Assembly (NCBI GenBank): GCA_004295885.1 | Contig: SEDG01000141.1 | Coordinates: forward strand, 1 to 8,270 | Source: Pedobacter sp. | Lineage (GTDB): Bacteria; Bacteroidota; Bacteroidia; Sphingobacteriales; Sphingobacteriaceae | Direction: 5' to 3' | DNA: 8,270 nucleotides | Shown here: positions 1 to 7,612 of the stretch, piece by piece | How the letters are laid out: every line of letters starts with the position of its first letter | Position numbering within the stretch: the first letter of the stretch is position 1 | The notes under the pieces: model-generated | Databases searched by the model: none | Seen by the model: the letters and a program-made list of their open reading frames with translations, nothing else | What the model was told of the DNA's origin: nothing | Program-made: the position numbers and the translations under genes

Positions 1-1167
1 GCCTTGGCTTTGGCAACTGCCGAAGAATTAATCAATAACCAAGCGAAATACAACTGTGCACTTTACACCAGTGATGCTACTCGTTCTGGTTTTGCGAAGG
101 CATTTGATTTAAAGAATAACAAGAGCAATACTGAGTTTTTGTTTTTGCAGGCTGTTGATGTGAGTGGATTAAATCCGGAAGGTTTTAACAGAGGTCGTAC
201 ACGCCAATATTTCTTGCCAGATTTAGGCGGTAGAGGAGCCGATTGGGGAACAATTGAAACTACGGTGCTTTATGGAAGATCTAATTCTAAACAATACAAA
301 CCAACCAAGTATTTGTTAACCAGTATTTTCGATCCGAGAGAAAATACGCCAGATACCAGGTTTGCCAATACGTTCACCTATAAGTTTTATGCCAGTGCGG
401 ATAAAGTGATCACTGCTGCTTTGGCTAACACTTACCAAAAGGATCCCTCAATTGTAGGTAAAACCATTTTGAGTACCAGACAAGCTTACACCGGACCAGA
501 TTATTTCTTAGCGGCAGGTGGAACATTTGAGGAAGAGAAAAACATGGCGAATGATGCGGGGCTATCGGTATTTACGCCGAATTGGGTTATTCCTACAGCT
601 GATAAGAAAAAGATACCAGCTTTGGTTGCCGATCCAAGTGATTTATTTGACCCTGCTACTAACAATTACAAATTGCCAGCTTCGTTCCCTAATGAACCAA
701 GTTTGATTAACATCTTCCCAGCATTTAAGAAGTTCTCTGGAAAAATGTATGCACAATCGAACCAGAATTGGTTGGGTGATATTCCGATTATCCGTTTGGG
801 TGAAGTTTATTTAATTGCTGCAGAGGCTGCTTTGTTGGCTAACAACGATGCATTAAAAGCGTCGACTTATGTAAATGTAATTCGTAAGCGAGCTGCCCTT
901 ACTAGTCGTGAAAGCGAAATGCTTGCAACTCCAGCTGAAATGAACGTGGCTTATATCTTAAAAGAGCGTGGTCGTGAGTTAGCAGGAGAGCATACCCGTT
1001 GGATTGATTTAAAAAGAACTGGAAATTTAAGTAAAACTTATTTCCAACAGACCAACCCAGCTATTGCCGCTAACTTTGATCCTGCTAAACATACACAACG
1101 TCCGATACCACAATATTTTCTGGATGCAATTACCAATGCAGCAGAGTTCGGGAATAACGGATACTAA
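1..1167 (+). CDS. SusD/RagB-family outer-membrane glycan-binding protein, C-terminal part (5' end outside window)
   Basis: The reading frame is open from the first base (codon GCC) to the TAA at 1165-1167, so this is the last 388 codons of a longer gene and no start is visible. SusD proteins are surface lipoproteins of about 500-650 residues that cap a SusC TonB-dependent transporter and bind oligosaccharides; the signal peptide, lipobox and first helices are therefore missing here. The family signature is the C-terminal helical block: IPIIRLGEVYLIAAEAALL at fragment residues 261-279, then an ILKERGRELAGEHTRWIDL-type helix (about 319-337) and the ending RPIPQYFLDAITNAAEFGNNGY-like tail, with the typical 'RPIP...' and 'N.GY' features of the SusD_RagB (PF07980) fold. 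The middle segment (about 40-220) carries the variable ligand-facing loops, so the substrate cannot be read from this piece. It is probably the downstream partner of a susC gene just before the window. Two terminators follow it, which suggests it ends the susCD transcript. Family assignment is very secure; ligand is unknown. Confidence 0.95.
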   Translation, partial: ALALATAEELINNQAKYNCALYTSDATRSGFAKAFDLKNNKSNTEFLFLQAVDVSGLNPEGFNRGRTRQYFLPDLGGRGADWGTIETTVLYGRSNSKQYKPTKYLLTSIFDPRENTPDTRFANTFTYKFYASADKVITAALANTYQKDPSIVGKTILSTRQAYTGPDYFLAAGGTFEEEKNMANDAGLSVFTPNWVIPTADKKKIPALVADPSDLFDPATNNYKLPASFPNEPSLINIFPAFKKFSGKMYAQSNQNWLGDIPIIRLGEVYLIAAEAALLANNDALKASTYVNVIRKRAALTSRESEMLATPAEMNVAYILKERGRELAGEHTRWIDLKRTGNLSKTYFQQTNPAIAANFDPAKHTQRPIPQYFLDAITNAAEFGNNGY

Positions 1168-1185
1168 GAGAAATATTAATTTCTC
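1168..1185. repeat. Perfect 7-bp inverted repeat immediately after the susD-like stop codon
   Basis: GAGAAAT (1168-1174) and ATTTCTC (1179-1185) are perfect complements around a 4-base ATTA loop, beginning on the base after the stop codon. It is AT-rich and lacks a following T-run, so it is not a terminator by itself. It may be a weak 3' hairpin protecting the susCD message from exonucleases, or chance in AT-rich DNA. Confidence 0.4.
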
Positions 1186-1192
1186 ATTAAAG

Positions 1193-1231
1193 AAGGTAAC
1201 CAGTCGATAAAAAGATTGGTTACCTTTTTTT
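1193..1231 (+). terminator. Strong intrinsic terminator after the susD-like gene
   Basis: AAGGTAACCA (1193-1202) pairs perfectly with TGGTTACCTT (1217-1226). The stem can extend inward through G1203-T1216 (wobble), T1204-A1215 and C1205-G1214, leaving an 8-base loop. A run of seven T residues (1225-1231) follows. This is a textbook Rho-independent terminator that would end the susCD transcript 26 bases after the stop codon. Confidence 0.88.
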
Positions 1232-1250
1232 ATGGATTAAAATAAAGACG

Positions 1251-1279
1251 AATGCTTTCAAATTTTTGGAAGCATTTTT
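1251..1279 (+). terminator. Second, tandem intrinsic terminator
   Basis: AATGCTTTC (1251-1259) pairs with GGAAGCATT (1268-1276) with one G-T wobble, closing an AAATTTTT loop. T residues run from 1275 to 1279. It lies 19 bases after the first terminator and would back it up, insulating the HTCS gene from high-level susCD transcription. Confidence 0.72.
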
Positions 1280-1332
1280 CTATTTGATTTTCTTGGTTTA
1301 ATCGTGTACAAAGTGCTTAATTTAAAAATGTC

Positions 1333-1362
1333 TTTGTAACGTTTATTAATTGCCTATCTTTA
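1333..1362 (+). promoter_or_regulatory. Candidate Bacteroidota promoter for the HTCS gene
   Basis: TTTG at 1333-1336 resembles the Bacteroidota -33 element. TATCTTTA at 1355-1362 matches the -7 consensus TAnnTTTG at five of six fixed positions. The 18-base gap is within the usual range. Transcription would begin near 1370, giving a short leader of about 25 bases before the ATG at 1395. The position, after two terminators and before a regulator gene, fits an independent constitutive promoter for the sensor. The match is by eye only. Confidence 0.5.
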
Positions 1363-1394
1363 GGGAAACCAAATAGCAGTACCTAATTTATTCA

Positions 1395-4300
1395 ATGGCA
1401 AAAATCTACTCTTTTAAGTCGATTATAGGGTTTGTTTATCTTTTTTTTACGCTCGTTAACTGTTCGGCGCAATTAAATGGTAAGTCTATAAAATATTTGG
1501 GAGTGGAAGATGGGCTTTCCAATAACGTTGTTAATTCCCTTTACCAAGATCGTTTTGGTTTCATGTGGATGGGAACTTATGATGGGTTAAATCGCTATGA
1601 TGGTTACAGCTTTAAGATTTTCAGGAATAAATGGGGGGATGAAAATTCCTTAATTAACAACCACATTACTGCGCTAAATGGTGATGATATAAATAAAATA
1701 TGGATTGGAACGCAGAAGGGGGTTTCTTTTTTTGATTATGTCAATTCAAAAATGCATCCTATTTTTTATGTTGATAGAGGTAGAAACATAAAAATTACCG
1801 CACCAATTACCTCAATTGCCGTTGCTAAAAATGGCACTACCTACATTGCAACAGATGAAAAGGGTTTGTTTGTGATACAGAAAGATTCAAACATCGCCAA
1901 GCGGATTCCCGTTCGAAACCAAGTTAATTATACGTCTAGAGGATTGGCCATCGACCAACAAAATAACCTTTGGGCATTTGTAAAAGATGTGGGTTTGTGT
2001 ACTTATCATATGGCTTCTGGTCAAATTGATATCATTAAATCGCCTATCCGTTCAGTTACTTCCATCATCAACTTCACTAAAGACGAGCTTTTCATCGGTA
2101 CCGAAAAAGGGTTATTCTCTTACCAGAAATCTACTGGAAAATTAAAACGCATTACTGCTCAATTGAGCGATGACAACATCATGAGCTTAGCTATTGATCA
2201 GCAAAAAAAACTTTGGGTTGCTACAGATGGGGGAGGGATTACCATTATTGACTTGGTCACGAAAAAATCAAGCTTTCTGAAGGCTGCCAAAGAAAAAGGT
2301 ATGTTAAGCAGTAATTCAATAGGAGCTGTTTACGAGGATAGGGAGGCTAGAAAATGGATTGCAACATTAAGAGGCGGGGTAAATATTATAGACAATGTAC
2401 AAGCGCAGTTTAGCACCGTAAAAAAAGATCCTTTTCGGGAGAATACATTAGTCAACAATTTTATCTTATCGTTTTGCGAGGATGAAAATAAAAATATCTG
2501 GATTGGTACCGATGGGGGCGGATTAAGTTTATGGAACCCTAGCGCTAATCGTTATGCCAACTTTGTGCATCACCAAAATGACCCAACTTCGTTATCTAGT
2601 AATTTTGTAACCAGTATTATAAATGATACCAATAAAAATATTTGGATCACCACTTTTAATGGCGGGATAGATCGTTTTAACAAACAGAACAATAGCTTTA
2701 AGCATTACACCTGCTATAACACAGTTAAAAGAGTAGAAGAAATTAATGTCTGGAAGATTTTTCAAGACAAAACTAAAAGGATTTGGGCAGGTACTACAAA
2801 AGGCGGGGCGCTATATCTTTATAACAGCAGTTTAGATAAATTCGAACTTTTTGATGCCAGACTGAAAGACATTCATACGCTATATCAAGATGATGAAGGT
2901 ATACTTTGGGGTGGGAATTATACCCACCTCGTAAAGATAGATCCTGTCCATAAAAAGCATAAATATATTCCAGTTGGTATCGCCATTAGGGCCATTTATG
3001 AAGATAGTTACAGGCAATTGTGGATTGGAACTGAAGGTGGTGGTTTATTAAAATTAGATAGGAAAACCAAAAAACTGAAACGTTACATTCAAGCTGACGG
3101 TTTACCAAGTAACTCGGTCCTTAATATTTTAGAAGACAATAAAGGTAATCTCTGGTGTAGTACTTATAATGGACTTTCGAAGTTCAATATCAAGACTGCC
3201 AAGTTTAAAAACTATTATGCTACAGATGGTTTGCAGAGTAATCAGTTTAACTATAATGCGGCCTTAAGGTTAAGCAATGGCGAATTGTTATTTGGTGGGA
3301 TAAATGGTTTTAACAAGTTTTTTCCAGATAGTATTAAGATCAATAAACGAGTGCCAAAAATTGTAATTACTGATTTTCGGGTAAACAACATCCCAATTGA
3401 CGAAGATCCTGCTTACCAAGATGAGATTTCTGTAGTTGGACTTGATAAAATCTCTATTCCCTTTAACGCTGCGGTTGTTTCCGTTAATTTTTCGGCTATC
3501 GAATTTTCTTTCCAAGATCAAATTAAGTATGCCTATTACCTAGAGGGATGGGATAGAAATTGGAATTATAGTGAGAAACTGAACTTTGCCTATTACTCTC
3601 GTTTAGATGAGGGCACCTACAAGTTGCACCTCAAAAGCACAGATACCGAAGGTGCTTGGACACCAAATGAAAAAGTCATCATCATTAAAGTATTGCCGCC
3701 TTGGTACCGAACATGGTGGGCTTACTCTTTATACTTCGTATTGATTATTTCTTTGTCGGCCGTGTTTATTAAGTACCGAAGAAGGCAGTACCGTTTAAAA
3801 CATGAGGTCGAGTTAGCCAATTTAAACAGGGAACGAGAGAAAGAACTGAATGAAAAGAAACTGAACTTTTTTACCAATATTTCCCACGAATTAAGAACGC
3901 CTTTAACTTTAATTGTAAATCCGATAAAGGATATTTTAAGTACAAAAGAAAACGGTCAGGAAAAAAACGACTTGAATGTGGTTTATAGGAACTCGAGACG
4001 TTTGTTAAGTTTAGTTGATCAGTTATTACTTTTTAGGAAGACAGAAAATGAGAACGAAGATTTAAAATTAGTTAAGATCAATCTTTTCAAGTTTGCCCAT
4101 GAGATATTCGTCTGTTTTAATTACTTGGCCAATAACAACAACATTAGCTATAAATTTGAATGTGATGATGAGCAAATATACGTTTATGCAGATCGTGACA
4201 AGTTAGAAATCATCCTTTTTAATTTACTTTCTAACGCTTTAAAATTTACGCCAAGGGGCGGGAGAGTAGTCTTAAATATTGCGCTGGTTGATGAATTGAT

Positions 4301-5453
4301 CCAGATTAGGGTAGCTGATACGGGGGCAGGTATACCTATTGAAGTTGGCGATAAACTGTTTGATAAATTTTATAAAGTCATTAACAACAGTTCGGTTAAA
4401 ATTGGTTTTGGTATTGGGCTTTATCTGGTAAAAAACTTCGTGGAATTACATCAGGGAAAAATTTCCTATACATCCACACTTGGAGAAGGAACAACCTTTT
4501 TTATCTCCTTGCCAAAAGGCGAAGTAGTGGAAGAAACATTGGCTATTTTAGAGGATAAACAAGAGCTTAATTACGTTAACGAATTAATAACGCAAGACGA
4601 TGAAATAGGAGATGAACAAATCCCTAATTTGGAGTTACTCATTTCAGATTTACATTCTATTTTGGTGGTAGATGATAACGAACAAATTATCGACTACATC
4701 CATCAAATCTTCCATCAGAAGTTTAAGGTTTATAAGGCCATTAATGGTTTAGCAGGTTTAGAATCTGCTAAAGAACATTTGCCTGACATTATTATTTCTG
4801 ATGTGAATATGGATGGTTTAGATGGAATTGAATTGTGTAGGGAAATAAAAACGGACCCTACATTGAGCCATATTCCTGTGATCTTGCTAACCGCAGACCC
4901 AAGTCCAGAATTGAGGTTGCAAGGCATAGAGGTTGGTGCGTATGATTTTATTAGTAAACCTTTTGATAAAGAGTTGTTTACCGCAAAAATTAATGGCGTC
5001 ATTAAAAATAGGAGCAACTTACAATCGTATTTTTATAATGAGGTTACTCTAAAATCAGAGCGCAATAAAATCTCTCAGGAGGATAAAAGTTTCATCCAAA
5101 AAACCATCACCATCATAGAAGAAAACTTGATGGAAACTAATTTTAATGTTAAAATATTGGCCTCTCAGTTAAGCATGAGCCATTCTAACCTTTATAAAAG
5201 AATAAAGGCAACTTCAGGTTTATCTATTAATAGTTTTGTGCGTTTTATTCGATTGCGCAAAGCGGCAGAATTGCTGATTAATACTGGATTAAATATTAAC
5301 GAGGTTGCTTTTAGAGTAGGGATAAATGACATCAAATACTTTAGGGTTCAGTTTCAGAATCAATTTAAACTTACACCATCGGCATTCATTAAAAAACATC
5401 GCAAAATATTTCATAAACAGTATAGCATTAATACTAATTTGAGCGATAGGTAG
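1395..5453 (+). CDS. Hybrid two-component system regulator (HTCS): periplasmic sensor, histidine kinase, receiver and AraC-type activator in one chain
   Basis: This 1352-residue protein would sense an imported oligosaccharide in the periplasm and activate PUL genes. An in-frame TAG at 1374-1376 makes ATG 1395 the first usable start. Residues 1-25 form a signal peptide, with cleavage likely at CSA|Q. I count 14 Reg_prop-type blades between about 43 and 644 (recurring 'G.LW.GT..GG(L/I)..(F/Y)(D/N)' pattern), enough for two seven-bladed propellers, followed by a Y_Y_Y domain (about 685-766) and a membrane helix (about 775-793). The kinase has the H-box SHELRTP with phospho-acceptor His831, N-box NLLSNALKFTP (Asn943 and Asn947), G1 box DTGAGIP (Asp975), F-box LFDKFYKV and G2 box GFGIGLYLVK (1004-1013). 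The receiver (about 1087-1205) has Asp1093/Asp1094, phospho-acceptor Asp1136, Thr1166 and Lys1188. The C-terminal AraC/HTH_18 domain (about 1235-1337) has both helix-turn-helix units, ending NDIKYFRVQFQNQFKLTPSAF. All catalytic residues are present and the length is typical for HTCS, so it looks functional. Cys23 lies in the signal region, but LVNC is not a good lipobox. Confidence 0.97.
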   Translation: MAKIYSFKSIIGFVYLFFTLVNCSAQLNGKSIKYLGVEDGLSNNVVNSLYQDRFGFMWMGTYDGLNRYDGYSFKIFRNKWGDENSLINNHITALNGDDINKIWIGTQKGVSFFDYVNSKMHPIFYVDRGRNIKITAPITSIAVAKNGTTYIATDEKGLFVIQKDSNIAKRIPVRNQVNYTSRGLAIDQQNNLWAFVKDVGLCTYHMASGQIDIIKSPIRSVTSIINFTKDELFIGTEKGLFSYQKSTGKLKRITAQLSDDNIMSLAIDQQKKLWVATDGGGITIIDLVTKKSSFLKAAKEKGMLSSNSIGAVYEDREARKWIATLRGGVNIIDNVQAQFSTVKKDPFRENTLVNNFILSFCEDENKNIWIGTDGGGLSLWNPSANRYANFVHHQNDPTSLSSNFVTSIINDTNKNIWITTFNGGIDRFNKQNNSFKHYTCYNTVKRVEEINVWKIFQDKTKRIWAGTTKGGALYLYNSSLDKFELFDARLKDIHTLYQDDEGILWGGNYTHLVKIDPVHKKHKYIPVGIAIRAIYEDSYRQLWIGTEGGGLLKLDRKTKKLKRYIQADGLPSNSVLNILEDNKGNLWCSTYNGLSKFNIKTAKFKNYYATDGLQSNQFNYNAALRLSNGELLFGGINGFNKFFPDSIKINKRVPKIVITDFRVNNIPIDEDPAYQDEISVVGLDKISIPFNAAVVSVNFSAIEFSFQDQIKYAYYLEGWDRNWNYSEKLNFAYYSRLDEGTYKLHLKSTDTEGAWTPNEKVIIIKVLPPWYRTWWAYSLYFVLIISLSAVFIKYRRRQYRLKHEVELANLNREREKELNEKKLNFFTNISHELRTPLTLIVNPIKDILSTKENGQEKNDLNVVYRNSRRLLSLVDQLLLFRKTENENEDLKLVKINLFKFAHEIFVCFNYLANNNNISYKFECDDEQIYVYADRDKLEIILFNLLSNALKFTPRGGRVVLNIALVDELIQIRVADTGAGIPIEVGDKLFDKFYKVINNSSVKIGFGIGLYLVKNFVELHQGKISYTSTLGEGTTFFISLPKGEVVEETLAILEDKQELNYVNELITQDDEIGDEQIPNLELLISDLHSILVVDDNEQIIDYIHQIFHQKFKVYKAINGLAGLESAKEHLPDIIISDVNMDGLDGIELCREIKTDPTLSHIPVILLTADPSPELRLQGIEVGAYDFISKPFDKELFTAKINGVIKNRSNLQSYFYNEVTLKSERNKISQEDKSFIQKTITIIEENLMETNFNVKILASQLSMSHSNLYKRIKATSGLSINSFVRFIRLRKAAELLINTGLNINEVAFRVGINDIKYFRVQFQNQFKLTPSAFIKKHRKIFHKQYSINTNLSDR

Positions 5454-5468
5454 CGTTTAGGTCAAATA

Positions 5469-5503
5469 ATCCCCCTTAAAATATCATTAACACCCCTAAT
5501 AAA
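5469..5503 (+). promoter_or_regulatory. Candidate AraC-type operator: C-rich direct repeat with 21-bp period
   Basis: ATCCCCCTTAAAAT (5469-5482) and ACACCCCTAATAAA (5490-5503) agree at 9 of 14 positions, sharing the CCCC block, T and A-rich tail. They start exactly 21 bp apart, about two helical turns, as expected for a dimer of AraC-family DNA-binding domains. They sit in the 110-base gap between the HTCS gene and the enzyme gene, just upstream of a possible -7 element at 5509-5516. The HTCS next door is the obvious candidate binder. The C-runs stand out in this AT-rich spacer, but this is one site read by eye. Confidence 0.35.
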
Positions 5504-5508
5504 AAGAA

Positions 5509-5516
5509 TAAATTTA
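5509..5516 (+). promoter_or_regulatory. Possible -7 promoter element for the GH105-DUF2264 gene
   Basis: TAAATTTA matches five of the six fixed bases of TAnnTTTG and would place the transcript start near 5523, about 40 bases before the ATG at 5564. No TTTG or TTG is seen at the -33 position, which is what an activator-dependent promoter might look like, with the C-rich repeat at 5469-5503 taking over that role. In AT-rich DNA such a match is easily fortuitous. Read-through from the HTCS gene is also possible, since I see no terminator hairpin between 5454 and 5563. Confidence 0.3.
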
Positions 5517-5563
5517 ATGTACTTAGCTTCACCAAATCATAAATCGACTACTTCGTTCTAAAA

Positions 5564-7612
5564 ATGAAAAAATACAATTGGCTTATCGCATTGCTACTGA
5601 TCAGCAAAATAACTACCGCACAAACACTTCCAACAAAACAAGAGGTAATTGCGACCATTGATAAAGCAAATACTTATTGGCAAACCAACAACAAGCCAGA
5701 AGTGAGGGCATTTTGGGATCACGCTGCTTATCATACAGGCAACATGGAGGCTTACGAGATCACCAAAAACGAGGCTTACAAAACCTATTCAGAAACTTGG
5801 GCCAACCATAATAAATGGATGGGCGCAAAAAGTACCGATAAAAGCAAATGGAAATATAAGTATGGCGAAACAGATGAATTTGTGCTGTTTGGAGATTGGC
5901 AGATTTGCTTTCAAACTTACATAGACCTGTACAATCTTAACCCAGAACCCTATAAAGTTGCTCGTGCAAAAGAAGTAATGGAATATGAAATGTCTACAGC
6001 AGCAAACGATTATTGGTGGTGGGCAGATGGTTTGTACATGGTGATGCCTGTAATGACCAAAATGTATAAGTTAACGGGTAATCGGCAATATTCTGACAAG
6101 CTTTATGAGTATTTCATGTATGCCAATAGTATCATGTACGATAAAAAAGAGAAACTTTATTACCGCGATGCGAAATATGTTTATCCTAAACATAAAAGTA
6201 CAAATGGCAAAAAAGATTTCTGGGCCAGAGGCGATGGTTGGGTTTTCGCAGGCTTGGCAAAGGTTTTAAAAGATTTGCCAAAAGATGATCCATACCGTGA
6301 TGAATATTTAACAAAATACAAAAATATGGCTAAGGCGATTTTAAAATGCCAACAAGCCGAAGGATATTGGACAAGAAGTTTACTCGACACTCAACATGCG
6401 CCAGGACCAGAAACTAGCGGGACTGCCTTTTTTACCTATGGATTGTTATGGGGCATTAATAATGGTTTGCTTAAAGAAAGTAAGTATCTTCCGATGGATA
6501 AAATGGTAAGACCAGTAATATATAGCTTGGCTAAAGACAGTTTACGTATTTTAATGCCAAAGGAAACCTCTATTCGTATAGATAATAAGGAACATCGCAT
6601 TAAGGTGCAATATGTAGAGGTTTTGGGCAGGGTTTTAAGTGGTATTGCTCCTTGGTTGCAATTAGAAGGTGGTTCGGAAGCTGAAATCGCTCTGCGTAAC
6701 CAATATAGAGAATGGGTAATTAAAGGCATAAAAAACTCATTAGACTCTAACGCCAAGGATTTTATGAATTATGATATTGGCGGTCAACAATTGGTAGATG
6801 CTTCTTATGTTGCTTTAGCTTTTATCCGTGCGCCTTGGCTTTGGGAAAACCTAGATAAAAAGAACCAAAACCTGTTGATGAAATCAATTGCCACCACAAG
6901 AAGATTCAAACCAGTGTTTTCAAATTGGCTACTTTTTTCGGCTGTTAACGAAGCATTTATGGCCAAGTTTGGTTACGATTGGGATGTGATGCGTGTAGAT
7001 TATGCCTTGCAGCAAATGGAACAATGGTATGTAGGCGATGGGATGTATAAAGATGGCAGCACTTACGCTTTCGATTATTACAATAGTTATGTCATTCATC
7101 CTTATTTGAGCACATTGGCGGATGTTATTGGCAAAAAGACAAATGGGTATAATGCGATGTTCGATAAAATTAGGAAACGCAATGAGCGTTATGCCGTTAT
7201 TCAGGAGAGATTAATTAATACAGACGGAACCTATCCAGCTACAGGAAGGTCGATTGTTTATCGTGGAGGTGCTTTCCATCATTTGGCAGACATGGCCTAT
7301 AAAAAGCTATTGCCAAAACAGCTAAGTCCGGCGCAAGTTCGGTGTGCCTTAACGGCAGTGATTAAAAAGACTTTAGAAAGTCCAACAACATATAAAAATG
7401 GCTGGTTAACCATTGGCTTACATGGCAGTCAGCCTAATTTAGCTGATGTTTACAATAATCAGGGAAGCCCTTATCTCTGCAGCAATATATTTTTACCTTT
7501 GGGCTTGCCAGAGACTGATCCTTTTTGGGCAAATCCGCCTGCAAAATGGAGCGCTCAGAAAATATGGAGCGGAGAGGATTTTCCAAATGACCATAGTGTA
7601 GATTTAAGGTAG
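5564..7612 (+). CDS. Secreted two-domain glycosidase: GH105 unsaturated-uronyl hydrolase fused to DUF2264 (probable GH154)
   Basis: The 682-residue product starts at ATG 5564 (in-frame TAA at 5540-5542 upstream) with a signal peptide cleaved near TTA|Q (residues 19/20), so it should act in the periplasm. Residues about 25-310 are GH105 (PF07470), enzymes that hydrate and release the 4,5-unsaturated uronic acids left by polysaccharide lyases. Visible landmarks are GDWQICFQTYIDLY (110-123), WWWADGLYM (151-159), WARGDGW (220-226) and the helix ETSGTAFFTYGLLWGINNGL (283-302). W153-x-D155 and W220-x-R222...W226 match the spacing I recall for the YteR residues W141, D143, W211, R213 and W217, making Asp155 the probable general acid. 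From about 312 to the end it is a nearly complete DUF2264 (PF10022) domain: LGRVLSGIAPWLQLEGG (354-370), QQLVDASYVALAFIRAP (408-424), SNWLLFSAVNEA (453-464), GDGMYKDG...FDYYNSYVIHP (491-513), GTYPATGRSIVYRGGAFHHLA (about 555-574) and YLCSNIFLPLGLP. As I recall, CAZy places such proteins in GH154 with beta-glucuronidase activity. The GH105 part seems to lack its last 50-60 residues. The domain calls are strong; the exact substrate is inferred. Confidence 0.9.
   Translation: MKKYNWLIALLLISKITTAQTLPTKQEVIATIDKANTYWQTNNKPEVRAFWDHAAYHTGNMEAYEITKNEAYKTYSETWANHNKWMGAKSTDKSKWKYKYGETDEFVLFGDWQICFQTYIDLYNLNPEPYKVARAKEVMEYEMSTAANDYWWWADGLYMVMPVMTKMYKLTGNRQYSDKLYEYFMYANSIMYDKKEKLYYRDAKYVYPKHKSTNGKKDFWARGDGWVFAGLAKVLKDLPKDDPYRDEYLTKYKNMAKAILKCQQAEGYWTRSLLDTQHAPGPETSGTAFFTYGLLWGINNGLLKESKYLPMDKMVRPVIYSLAKDSLRILMPKETSIRIDNKEHRIKVQYVEVLGRVLSGIAPWLQLEGGSEAEIALRNQYREWVIKGIKNSLDSNAKDFMNYDIGGQQLVDASYVALAFIRAPWLWENLDKKNQNLLMKSIATTRRFKPVFSNWLLFSAVNEAFMAKFGYDWDVMRVDYALQQMEQWYVGDGMYKDGSTYAFDYYNSYVIHPYLSTLADVIGKKTNGYNAMFDKIRKRNERYAVIQERLINTDGTYPATGRSIVYRGGAFHHLADMAYKKLLPKQLSPAQVRCALTAVIKKTLESPTTYKNGWLTIGLHGSQPNLADVYNNQGSPYLCSNIFLPLGLPETDPFWANPPAKWSAQKIWSGEDFPNDHSVDLR

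Noticed and set aside
1395..1469. Possible lipoprotein signal in the HTCS N-terminus (Cys23)
   Set aside because: The residues before the cysteine (L-V-N) do not form a proper lipobox, a signal-peptidase I site (CSA|Q) follows directly, and HTCS proteins are inner-membrane sensors.
3288..3521. Minus-strand open frame of 77 codons inside the HTCS gene
   Set aside because: It is antisense to a well-conserved propeller/Y_Y_Y coding region and shows no recognisable domain or start context. The same holds for the other overlapping frames at 518-706, 4730-5017, 6181-6390, 6436-6756, 7434-7628 and 7931-8140.
4730..5017. Minus-strand open frame of 95 codons over the receiver domain
   Set aside because: The plus strand here encodes conserved receiver residues (Asp1136, Thr1166, Lys1188), so the antisense frame is a shadow.
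5454..5563. Terminator or small RNA between the HTCS gene and the enzyme gene
   Set aside because: I found no stem of useful length followed by a T-run in this 110-base spacer; only the C-rich repeat and a -7-like element stand out.
6494..6496. In-frame ATG (Met311) at the start of the DUF2264 region as a separate gene start
   Set aside because: It lies inside an unbroken frame with no stop before it, no signal peptide after it and no clear ribosome binding site, while DUF2264 proteins of PULs are usually exported. A fused protein explains the sequence better.
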